From NCBI GenBank assembly GCA_027443745.1, contig DAIAZB010000521.1, forward strand, positions 1-7,010: a stretch of 7,010 nt of DNA, in the 5' to 3' direction. The stretch's first letter is position 1, and each line of letters begins with the position of its first letter. The stretch is from Thiomonas sp. GTDB lineage: Bacteria; Pseudomonadota; Gammaproteobacteria; Burkholderiales; Burkholderiaceae. Below, piece by piece: positions 1 through 5,094 of the stretch. The notes below the pieces were generated by a model. The model was not told the origin of the DNA, ran no database searches, and worked only from the letters and a program-made list of their open reading frames with translations. Both the position numbers and the translations under genes were made by a program.

Positions 1-1
1 G

Positions 2-739
2 GTGCTGAGCACACTGAACCAGACGGCCGAGGAGATCAAGGACCTGCAGGGGGGCAGCGCCGGCAAGGTGCGTGTTGGCGCCCCGCCGACCCTGATCGGC
101 GCCATCATGCCGGAGGCGCTCGCGCTGCTCAAACGCGAAGCGCCCCACATCAACGTGTCGGTGTCGGAGAACCGAATGGCGGCGTTGCTGCAGGACTTGC
201 GCAGCGGTGAACTCGACCTGGTGGTTGGCCGCCTGCCGCACCGCGTGGATACCGTGGGCATGCGCGAGGAGTTGCTGCTGCACACGCCGATCCGCCTCAT
301 CACAGGCCCCAATCATCCGCTGGCTGGCAAGAAGAACTTGCAGTGGCGCGATCTCGACGGGTTTCCGTGGGTGCTGCCCCCGCCCGGCTCACTGCTGCGC
401 GAGCCCCTCGAGAACACGTTGGCGCGTCACGGGCTGTGGATGCCGTCGAACTACATCGAGACCCTTTCCACCCACCTGGTGCGCGCCTATGTCCAGATCT
501 ACGACGCCATCGCGCTGCAGACCCTAGACGCCCTGTATCCGTACCGCGAGGTCAACCGGATATGCCTGCTTCCGCTGGATCTGAGCATCACGACTCGGCC
601 TGTGGGATTGCTGTCGCGCGTCGACAAGGCCCTGACCCCCAGCGCCGTGCTGCTAATGAATTACCTGAAAAAAGTTTGCCAGGGCATGATTTCACCCACC
701 CTCGATGAGGCGACCCTGGCGCTCGGTCGAGAGGGGTGA
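2..739 (+). CDS. LysR-type transcriptional regulator, C-terminal part (5' end outside window)
   Basis: This is the inducer-binding part of a LysR-type transcriptional regulator, a family of cytoplasmic DNA-binding proteins that usually control a nearby or divergent catabolic operon in response to a pathway metabolite. The visible 245 residues open with the typical linker into the first substrate-binding lobe (KVRVGAPPTLIGAIMPEAL, residues 22-40). Next comes the family pattern LRSGELDLVVGRLP (residues 66-79), and then the second lobe with FPWVLPPPGSLLREPLE. Full-length members are usually about 300-330 residues, so the N-terminal winged helix-turn-helix and linker helix must lie left of the window. 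The GTG at position 2 is an internal codon, not the true start. The gene ends at TGA 737-739 and points towards the FAH gene, which is on the other strand. It is the only regulator of catabolic type visible, so it is the natural candidate to control the cluster; that link is inference. The family is clear, the ligand unknown. Confidence 0.93.
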   Translation: MLSTLNQTAEEIKDLQGGSAGKVRVGAPPTLIGAIMPEALALLKREAPHINVSVSENRMAALLQDLRSGELDLVVGRLPHRVDTVGMREELLLHTPIRLITGPNHPLAGKKNLQWRDLDGFPWVLPPPGSLLREPLENTLARHGLWMPSNYIETLSTHLVRAYVQIYDAIALQTLDALYPYREVNRICLLPLDLSITTRPVGLLSRVDKALTPSAVLLMNYLKKVCQGMISPTLDEATLALGREG

Positions 740-824
740 GGTGCGCGGCGCCTGTCCTGGGGGCTGCGGTGAATCCGTCGAGGCGAAACGGCGCCGAGCC
801 CGGCTTGCAGCCCCGAGGGCATGT

Positions 825-836
825 TGGCACGTGCCA
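825..836. repeat. Perfect 12-bp palindrome TGGCACGTGCCA
   Basis: TGGCACGTGCCA is identical to its own reverse complement and has a CACGTG core. It lies about 85 bases past the LysR stop codon. A palindrome with no central loop is better suited to binding a dimeric protein than to terminating transcription. It is not at a promoter I can identify, and a 12-bp palindrome in GC-rich DNA can occur by chance, so no role is assigned. Confidence 0.35.
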
Positions 837-860
837 GGGCCAATGCAGTGAAGCCCCGCG

Positions 861-885
861 TGGCGCGCCTGAGAACGGCGCGTCG
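861..885. terminator. Possible GC-rich hairpin downstream of lysR
   Basis: CGCGCC (864-869) and GGCGCG (877-882) pair around a 7-base loop. The stem can be lengthened to about 9 pairs if G-T pairs are allowed. Neither strand has a T tract after the stem, so it is not a standard rho-independent terminator. It could still stabilise a 3' end between the convergent genes. The call is weak. Confidence 0.2.
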
Positions 886-969
886 TGCGACAGCCCAACT
901 GGGTTTCCTGCAGGTCCCAGGCTCCGATTGGTGACCCACGACGAGGGCCCGTTCACGCCTTCGGGTGAG

Positions 970-995
970 CCCTGTGGCAGGGTCTTGTGCTTGTT
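970..995 (+). terminator. Weak hairpin followed by T-rich run, possible lysR terminator
   Basis: CCCTG (970-974) and CAGGG (978-982) form a short stem with a 3-base loop, directly followed by the T-rich run TCTTGTGCTTGTT (983-995). The layout resembles a weak rho-independent terminator for rightward transcription leaving the LysR gene, about 230 bases after its stop. The stem is only five pairs, so confidence is low. Confidence 0.22.
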
Positions 996-1111
996 GGCCT
1001 CGACGCGCAGCTTGGCCCAGGAGCGCACGAGAACCTTCTTGCCCAGGGCCAGTTTGAGGTCTTGGCATTGGTGGCGTGCTGCTCGATGGCTCGCGCACGC
1101 GCACAGCAAGC

Positions 1112-2020
1112 TCAACAGGCGCGAATGACGTTGCGCAGCAGGCCGACCCCGGCCACCTCGGTTTCCAGCACGTCGCCCGGTTGCAGGAACTCCGGTGGCG
1201 TCCGCGCATAGCCGACGCCGGGGGGAGTGCCCGTGGCGATGATGTCCCCGGGCTCCAGGGTGAGGCCGCGGGAAAGCTCGGCGATGATTGTGGGGATGTC
1301 GAAATACATGTGGCGTGTGCTTGAGTCCTGCTTCACGACACCATTGACGCGCGTCGACAGGGCGAGGTCACGAGGATCGGCTTCGTCGAGGGTGACGATC
1401 CACGGCCCCATCGGGCAGGTGCCATCGATGCTCTTGCCCTTGAACCATTGTTGCCCGTGACGGCGCTGCACGTCGCGCCAGGTCAGATCGTTCAGGACCG
1501 TGACGCCGAATACGTGATGCATGGCGTCGTGTCTCGAGATGTCGCGACCGGCGATGCCGATGACCACCGCGAGTTCGACTTCCCAGTCGAGCTGGGTCGA
1601 CAACGATGCGAAGTAGGCAATGTCGTCGTAAGGGCCGCAGACCGTGGTCGTCGCTTTGGTGAAAAAGGTGGGGAACGACGGCATGTCCTGGGCCTGGGTT
1701 CGGTGCTTCCCGCCTTCGATGAAATGCTCCAGGTAGTTCCAGCCCACGCAAAACACGTTCTTGTGCGGATGCGGAATCGGGGCCAGCAAGTCGAGCGTGT
1801 CCAGCGCCAGGTCACTGGGCGCTCGATGCGCAATCTCGGCCAGCGCGGTCCGGGCCTGGGCTCCTGCCGTGATCAACCCGACCATGTCGGACGCGTCGAA
1901 CGGCAGGTGCATGCCGAGTATCGCGGCGCTGGCCGCGATGTCGACGACACGGTCGGTGCTGCGCAGAATCCCGATGCGGGGTATCGGTTCGGTGGAACAG
2001 CGAAAGCTCAACAATCGCAC
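1112..2020 (-). CDS. Fumarylacetoacetate hydrolase (FAH) family protein
   Basis: This is a cytoplasmic metal-dependent enzyme of the FAH superfamily, whose members hydrolyse, decarboxylate or isomerise acylpyruvate-type ring-cleavage products. With the GTG start at 2020 the protein has 302 residues. The main signatures are present in order. GWNYLEHFIEG (93-103) carries the His-Glu lid pair H99 and E102. LDWEVELAVVIG supplies metal ligands E147 and E149. LNDLTWRD supplies the third ligand, D178. FKGKSIDG (193-200), PMGPWIVT, the hallmark TGTPPGVG (263-270) and a final VGLLRN follow. All expected catalytic and metal residues are intact. Upstream in-frame ATGs at 2077 and 2074 would add up to 19 residues. 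GTG 2020 is preferred because a perfect AGGAGG lies 7 bases before it, its product begins VRLLSFR as relatives typically do, and a promoter-like TATGAT overlaps the ATGs. The substrate is not determinable; 2-hydroxyhepta-2,4-diene-1,7-dioate isomerase-like and fumarylpyruvate-hydrolase-like roles are both possible. Confidence 0.92.
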   Translation of the reverse strand: MRLLSFRCSTEPIPRIGILRSTDRVVDIAASAAILGMHLPFDASDMVGLITAGAQARTALAEIAHRAPSDLALDTLDLLAPIPHPHKNVFCVGWNYLEHFIEGGKHRTQAQDMPSFPTFFTKATTTVCGPYDDIAYFASLSTQLDWEVELAVVIGIAGRDISRHDAMHHVFGVTVLNDLTWRDVQRRHGQQWFKGKSIDGTCPMGPWIVTLDEADPRDLALSTRVNGVVKQDSSTRHMYFDIPTIIAELSRGLTLEPGDIIATGTPPGVGYARTPPEFLQPGDVLETEVAGVGLLRNVIRAC

Positions 2021-2027
2021 GGTTTGG

Positions 2028-2033
2028 CCTCCT
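2028..2033 (-). promoter_or_regulatory. Ribosome binding site deciding the FAH gene start
   Basis: On the minus strand the sequence reads AGGAGG, then seven bases, then GTG at 2020. This is a consensus Shine-Dalgarno site at ideal spacing. It argues for the GTG start rather than the ATG pair at 2074-2077, which has no comparable site. Confidence 0.75.
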
Positions 2034-2072
2034 GGCTCGCCAGAGCCATCCAGGGACGGAAACAACGCGTTC

Positions 2073-2078
2073 ATCATA
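2073..2078 (-). promoter_or_regulatory. Candidate -10 element for the FAH gene
   Basis: On the minus strand TATGAT matches the sigma-70 -10 consensus at five of six positions. It would place the transcript start roughly 45 bases before the GTG at 2020, a normal leader length. No good -35 hexamer is seen at the standard distance, so the promoter may depend on an activator such as the LysR protein. This is inference from sequence only. Confidence 0.35.
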
Positions 2079-2188
2079 GAACCCGCAAGGCCGGAAATGC
2101 GTCGACGAACTGGTTAACGGACATGACGCTTATTTCAATGGACGGATGGCGCGCCCCCAAAGATCATGCACCTGACGCGATCAGCCGC

Positions 2189-2246
2189 AGCGCCCGGAAA
2201 CCAGACCCCCCAGTGCCGAACAGAGAGCGGCACGACGGCGCTTTTT
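2189..2246 (+). promoter_or_regulatory. Nested inverted repeats followed by a T tract in the operon leader
   Basis: AGCGCC (2189-2194) can pair with GGCGCT (2237-2242). Between them GTGCCG (2213-2218) can pair with CGGCAC (2228-2233) around a 9-base loop. The outer stem runs straight into TTTT (2243-2246). As RNA this could be a branched attenuator-like terminator about 30 bases before the decarboxylase start. The stems are only six pairs each, and such matches arise by chance in GC-rich DNA, so the call is tentative. Confidence 0.25.
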
Positions 2247-2264
2247 CGGTCTGTTCGCGAACAG
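2217..2264. promoter_or_regulatory. Three CGAACAG elements, including a perfect 14-bp palindrome, beside the RBS
   Basis: The heptamer CGAACAG occurs at 2217-2223 on the plus strand, at 2251-2257 on the minus strand and at 2258-2264 on the plus strand. The last two abut to form the perfect palindrome CTGTTCGCGAACAG (2251-2264). The palindrome ends on the first base of the GGGAG ribosome binding site of the decarboxylase gene. The two plus-oriented copies are 41 bases apart, close to four helical turns, which suits cooperative binding by one protein. The copies do not show the T-N11-A spacing of a classic LysR box. Alternatively, in RNA the 2217-2224 copy can pair with 2250-2257, competing with the palindrome hairpin. 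An operator or a translation switch are both possible. Confidence 0.4.
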
Positions 2265-2268
2265 GGAG
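2264..2268 (+). promoter_or_regulatory. Ribosome binding site for the TTG-started decarboxylase gene
   Basis: GGGAG lies six bases before the TTG at 2275, a good spacing. It supports this unusual start codon, since no ATG with a better site lies nearby in the same frame. Its first base is the last base of the 14-bp palindrome, so folding or protein binding there could block initiation. Confidence 0.6.
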
Positions 2269-2274
2269 ACCCAA

Positions 2275-3246
2275 TTGGCCAGTAAAGTCGCACTGAAAAT
2301 TGCCATCGCCGAGTACCCGCACACCTCGGCAATTCGCGATGGCTCCATTCCCATCGAGGGTGTCGAGCCCGAATTCATCACCGTCAAACCGCAGATCGGC
2401 GCTTTCCGGCGCATGGTTCGCGGCGTCGAGTTCGACGTCTGCGAATTGGCACCAACGACTTACATCATCGCCCGTGCCTATGGCGCGCCGTTCGTGGCCT
2501 TGCCGATATTCGTCATGCGTCGCTTTCACCATGCCGGACTGCTGGTGCGTCCGGACGCCGGGGTCCGCTCCCCCAAGGACTTGGAGGGCAAGAAAGTTGG
2601 CGTGCGCGCCTATTCGGTGACGACCGGTGTTTGGACACGTCAGGTGCTGATCGATGACTTCGGTCTCGATGCCTCGAAGGTGACCTGGGTCGTCGATGAC
2701 GAGGAGCATGTCACGCATCTCCAGTTACCGCCGAACGTGATGCATGCTCCTGCCGGCGTCTCGCTGGCGGACATGATGGCCAGGGGTGACTTGGCGGCGG
2801 GTTTCGCCGCCAACGCCGGCGTCGGCCGCGCGGGCGCTCCAACGGGAGGTTGGACGGAAGTCGAAGCCGACTACCCCGATCTTTTTCAGAATCCTGCCGC
2901 GCTGGAAGCCGAGTATTACGCCCGCACCGGCGTGTATCCGATGCACGGCACCATTGTCGTCAAGGACTCGGTGTTGGCCGAGCATCCGTGGGTGGCCACG
3001 TCCCTCTACCGCGCGTTCGACACAGCGAAAAAGCAATGGCTGGCAAAGCTCGACTCTGGCGAGGCTGCATCGAAAAGCGACCTGAAGTACCAGGAATTAC
3101 GCAAGATCGTCGGCTCCGATCCATTGCCTTATGGCATTGAGGAGAACCGCAAGACGATCCTGGCGCTCGAAGCCACCGCCTTCAAGCAGGACTTGATACC
3201 GCGGCGCATGTCCATGCGCGAACTGTTCGTCGAGACCTGCTTATGA
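2275..3246 (+). CDS. 4,5-dihydroxyphthalate decarboxylase-like protein (PBP type II fold)
   Basis: This 323-residue protein resembles the family annotated as 4,5-dihydroxyphthalate decarboxylase (Pht5-like), which has a periplasmic-binding-protein fold and removes one carboxyl group from a dihydroxylated aromatic diacid. Family-like blocks are EYPHTSAIRDGSIPIEGVEPEF (13-34), FDVCELAPTTYI (53-64), RRFHH (82-86), RAYSVTTGVWTR (111-122), VDDEEHV (140-146), YPMHGTIVVK (221-230) and DPLPYG (282-287). The many conserved His, Arg and Asp residues suit an enzyme. There is no signal peptide: the N-terminus (MASKVALKIAIAEYPH) has no hydrophobic core or lipobox, so a secreted ABC-transporter binding protein is unlikely, although databases often use that label. 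Translation starts at TTG with a GGGAG site. The gene leads a four-gene operon. Its last four codons (Glu-Thr-Cys-Leu) and stop lie in a 13-bp tandem repeat, so the extreme C-terminus may be a recent addition. The family is fairly sure; the exact substrate is unknown. Confidence 0.82.
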   Translation: MASKVALKIAIAEYPHTSAIRDGSIPIEGVEPEFITVKPQIGAFRRMVRGVEFDVCELAPTTYIIARAYGAPFVALPIFVMRRFHHAGLLVRPDAGVRSPKDLEGKKVGVRAYSVTTGVWTRQVLIDDFGLDASKVTWVVDDEEHVTHLQLPPNVMHAPAGVSLADMMARGDLAAGFAANAGVGRAGAPTGGWTEVEADYPDLFQNPAALEAEYYARTGVYPMHGTIVVKDSVLAEHPWVATSLYRAFDTAKKQWLAKLDSGEAASKSDLKYQELRKIVGSDPLPYGIEENRKTILALEATAFKQDLIPRRMSMRELFVETCL

Positions 3247-3283
3247 GACCTGCGTATGGGAACTGCTTATGAAACCTGCATTG
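3232..3283 (+). repeat. Imperfect 13-bp tandem repeat, four units, at a gene junction
   Basis: Four adjacent 13-base units run head to tail: GAGACCTGCTTAT (3232-3244), GAGACCTGCGTAT (3245-3257), GGGAACTGCTTAT (3258-3270) and GAAACCTGCATTG (3271-3283). They share the core CTGC and differ at a few positions. The first unit encodes the end of the decarboxylase and the rest fill the gap before the amidohydrolase gene. The repeats create ATGA stop-start overlaps at 3243-3246 and 3269-3272, which open frames of 9 and 15 codons. The second of these ends at 3316, just past the amidohydrolase ATG at 3303. The array probably arose by replication slippage. Any role in translational coupling is speculation. 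Confidence 0.7.
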
Positions 3284-3302
3284 CATGATCCGGACAGACA
3301 AC

Positions 3303-4148
3303 ATGAAAATCATTGACATCCATCCCCACATCATCGCGGACGACGACCGGCGCTACCCGCCCGCACCGTTGTTTGGAAAGCGCTCGGACTGGTCGCAGGA
3401 ACGACCGAACACCGTCGAGGCCCTGATCAAGGCCATGGACGAGGCTGGGGTCGCCAAGGCGGCCGTGGTGCATTCGTCGACGACCTATGGCTTCGACAAC
3501 AGCTACGTCATCGACAGCTGCGCGAGGTATCAGGATCGACTCGTCGCCGTGGGTTCGGTGGACATGCTTGCCGATGACGTTGCGGCAGTGATCCAGGCCC
3601 TGGTGGACAAGGGTCTTGCCGGGCTGCGGATCTTCACCGGAGGATCGACCAAGGACTTCGACCCCAGTGAACTCGACAATCCCAAGGCCTTCAAGGCTTG
3701 GGAGGTGCTGGCCGAACTGGGCTTGCCGATGTGCATCCAGACTGCGCCGATCGGCCTGCCACAGGTGCGCAGGCTGGCCGAAAGATTCCCCACCGCCAAC
3801 ATCATTCTCGACCATCTCGGTCGTCCTGACCTGCTCGACGGCCCGCCCTACGCCAATGCCGCCGGGCTGTTCGCTCTGGCCGAATTGCCCAACATCTATC
3901 TCAAGCTCACTCCGCGCACTTTCGACGCGATGCACAAGGGCAAGGCCAGCGCAGCGACCTTTTTCCCGCGCGTGGTCGAGGCGTTCGGGGCCCGGCGCAT
4001 GGCCTGGGGCTCGAATTTCCCGAGTTCGACCGGTGCGCTTGCAGAGATCCTCGAGGAGGCCAAGACCGGCCTCGCCTGCCTCGGGGTCGACGAGCGCACG
4101 TGGATCTTCGGCAAGACGGCGCAGACGCTGTATCCGGCGCTGGGCTGA
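3303..4148 (+). CDS. Amidohydrolase family 2 protein (TIM-barrel hydrolase or decarboxylase)
   Basis: This 281-residue cytoplasmic protein belongs to the amidohydrolase-2 group (COG3618-like), which includes lactone hydrolases such as 2-pyrone-4,6-dicarboxylate lactonase, and decarboxylases. The N-terminal metal-site motif is present as IDIHPH (H7 and H9). Barrel signatures follow: GLAGLRIF, LPMCIQTAP, NIILDHLGRPD (D170, H171) and MAWGSNFPSS near residues 234-243. At the last motif many relatives have an Asp (GSD or GTDWP) as catalytic base, but here it is Asn238. Asn also occurs in part of the family, so the protein need not be inactive, though its chemistry may differ. The start ATG 3303 gives MKIIDIHPH, the usual beginning. 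An in-frame ATG at 3285 would add six residues but has no ribosome binding site, and the site for 3303 is also weak, which suggests coupled translation. It is the second gene of the operon, after a decarboxylase and before an aldolase, so hydrolysis of a ring-cleavage lactone is a reasonable guess. Confidence 0.85.
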   Translation: MKIIDIHPHIIADDDRRYPPAPLFGKRSDWSQERPNTVEALIKAMDEAGVAKAAVVHSSTTYGFDNSYVIDSCARYQDRLVAVGSVDMLADDVAAVIQALVDKGLAGLRIFTGGSTKDFDPSELDNPKAFKAWEVLAELGLPMCIQTAPIGLPQVRRLAERFPTANIILDHLGRPDLLDGPPYANAAGLFALAELPNIYLKLTPRTFDAMHKGKASAATFFPRVVEAFGARRMAWGSNFPSSTGALAEILEEAKTGLACLGVDERTWIFGKTAQTLYPALG

Positions 4149-4220
4149 GTCGGATCATGCTGGGCGTACGAGCCGTGCAACCATCGGACGAGGATCACAG
4201 TGAAGCGGCACTGCATCACG

Positions 4221-4226
4221 AGGAGG
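4221..4226 (+). promoter_or_regulatory. Ribosome binding site of the aldolase gene
   Basis: AGGAGG is a full-consensus site ten bases before ATG 4237, at the long end of the normal spacing. It is the strongest site in the rightward operon and suggests that the aldolase gene is translated independently of the gene before it. The 88-base gap 4149-4236 otherwise shows no gene or clear promoter. Confidence 0.6.
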
Positions 4227-4236
4227 CCATTTCCCC

Positions 4237-5094
4237 ATGAGCAACATTCGACTCAACAGCATCATTCGCGCCTTGGAGCTGGGCAAGCCCGCCCATGCGG
4301 CCTTCGCCAAGATCGACAGGCAGACCGCCATCGAAATGAGCGATTCGCCGTATGACGGGATCGTGCTCGAGATGGAGCACGATCCCTACGACGTGAGCGC
4401 ACTCGGCGACGCGCTGCAGTACATGCTGAGCCGCAAGCAAATCGCCGAGTCGGCATCTGTTTCCGCCAAGGTCACGCCGCTGGCGCGCATCCCCGCCAAC
4501 GGTGCCGAGATGAACCAGAGCTTTGCCAAACAAGTGCTAGACCGGGGCGTCTACGGCGTCATCTGGCCGCATGTGGCAACGGTCGAGCAGGCCTACAACG
4601 CGGTCGCGTCGTGTCGGTATGCAAGGCCGAAGAGCGCCCCCCTGTACGAGCCCAAAGGCCTCCGCGGCGACGGTCCGGCAAATGCGGCGCGCTATTGGGG
4701 GCTGTCGATGCAGGAGTATTACGCGAAGGCCGATGTCTGGCCGCTGGCATCCCAGGGCGAGATCCTGGTCGGCCTCATGTGCGAGAGCAGCCAAGCCATC
4801 GAGAACCTCGATGACATCCTGGCCAACGTCCCTGGCATTGGCTTCATCCTCATCGGCGAGGGCGATCTCAGCCAGGAACTGGGCGTTCCGCGCCAGTATG
4901 AGCACCCGGCAGTCGTCGACGCGATGCGCCGCATCGTCGATATCTGCACCAAGCACAAGGTCGTCGTCGGGCACCCGCACGTCACGGCGAAAAACCATCG
5001 CCGCCTGACCGAGGACGGCTACCGACTGCTGTTGTCGGCGCCGCAGCGGACCTACGGTGTCGTCGGCCTCGCGCAAGCCCTGGCAGGGTACTGA
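4237..5094 (+). CDS. HpcH/HpaI aldolase family protein
   Basis: This 285-residue protein belongs to the HpcH/HpaI class II aldolase family, cytoplasmic divalent-metal enzymes that reversibly split 2-oxo-4-hydroxy acids into pyruvate (or a related oxoacid) and an aldehyde at the end of aromatic degradation routes. Active-site elements line up with the family. The His of the EH motif is H48 (GIVLEMEHDPYD), the substrate-binding Arg is R84 (LARIP), and the metal ligands are E183 (LMCESSQAIEN) and D210 (IGEGDLS). Other family blocks are GVIWPHVATVEQA (107-119) and GLRGDGP (141-147). The segment YYAKADVWPL (161-170) is of the type seen in the branch that handles compounds other than the classic HpaI substrate. 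A strong AGGAGG precedes it. Its TGA overlaps the ATG of the next gene by one base, so the aldolase and the TPP enzyme are probably made together and may share a metabolite. The actual substrate cannot be read from sequence. Confidence 0.9.
   Translation: MSNIRLNSIIRALELGKPAHAAFAKIDRQTAIEMSDSPYDGIVLEMEHDPYDVSALGDALQYMLSRKQIAESASVSAKVTPLARIPANGAEMNQSFAKQVLDRGVYGVIWPHVATVEQAYNAVASCRYARPKSAPLYEPKGLRGDGPANAARYWGLSMQEYYAKADVWPLASQGEILVGLMCESSQAIENLDDILANVPGIGFILIGEGDLSQELGVPRQYEHPAVVDAMRRIVDICTKHKVVVGHPHVTAKNHRRLTEDGYRLLLSAPQRTYGVVGLAQALAGY

Larger units (their letters stand above)
740..1111. other. Gene-poor stretch between convergent lysR and FAH genes
   Basis: These 372 bases separate the stop of the LysR gene from the stop of the oppositely oriented FAH gene. 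Several frames are open on both strands, as expected in GC-rich DNA, but none gives a protein family that I recognise. On the minus strand, around 990-1080, one frame has coding-like character. It has codons ending mostly in G or C and a balanced composition (for example LKLALGKKVLVRSWAKLRVE), but it has no convincing start or ribosome binding site. It may be a decayed gene end or chance. A perfect palindrome and two weak hairpins are listed separately. No strong terminator with a long T tract is seen for either converging gene. Confidence 0.6.
2123..2296 (+). other. Possible 57-codon upstream ORF overlapping the decarboxylase start
   Basis: An ATG at 2123 opens a frame of 57 codons that stops at 2296, 22 bases inside the decarboxylase gene. 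It has no clear Shine-Dalgarno site and no recognisable domain. The same frame is open far upstream as a shadow of the FAH gene, so it may be only an accident of composition. If translated, ribosomes would run through the inverted repeats at 2189-2264 and end beside the TTG start at 2275, which would allow coupling. Low confidence. Confidence 0.12.

Noticed and set aside
588..1115. Long minus-strand open frame of 175 codons
   Set aside because: It overlaps the 3' part of the LysR gene, has no ribosome binding site or recognisable domain, and is Gly/Pro/Arg-rich over most of its length. Only a short patch looks coding-like.
2251..2264. Palindrome taken as a classic LysR T-N11-A box
   Set aside because: The required T and A spacing is not met at this palindrome, and it lies at the ribosome binding site rather than upstream of an identified promoter.
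1448..2296. 282-codon plus-strand open frame antisense to the FAH gene
   Set aside because: It is a shadow of the strongly supported FAH gene on the other strand. The sequence is Arg/Val/Gly-rich and lacks any domain. Only its last 57 codons lie beyond the FAH start, and these are listed separately with low confidence.
2275..3246. Reading the first operon gene as a secreted ABC-transporter binding protein
   Set aside because: There is no signal peptide or lipobox, no transporter permease or ATPase gene is nearby, and the conserved blocks fit the decarboxylase-like branch of this fold.
3232..3283. Short tandem repeat considered as a CRISPR array
   Set aside because: The units are 13 bases, directly adjacent with no spacers, and degenerate.
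3267..3935. 222-codon minus-strand open frame antisense to the amidohydrolase gene
   Set aside because: It is opposite a gene with clear family motifs, is His/Gly/Val-rich as typical of antisense shadows, and has no start signal.
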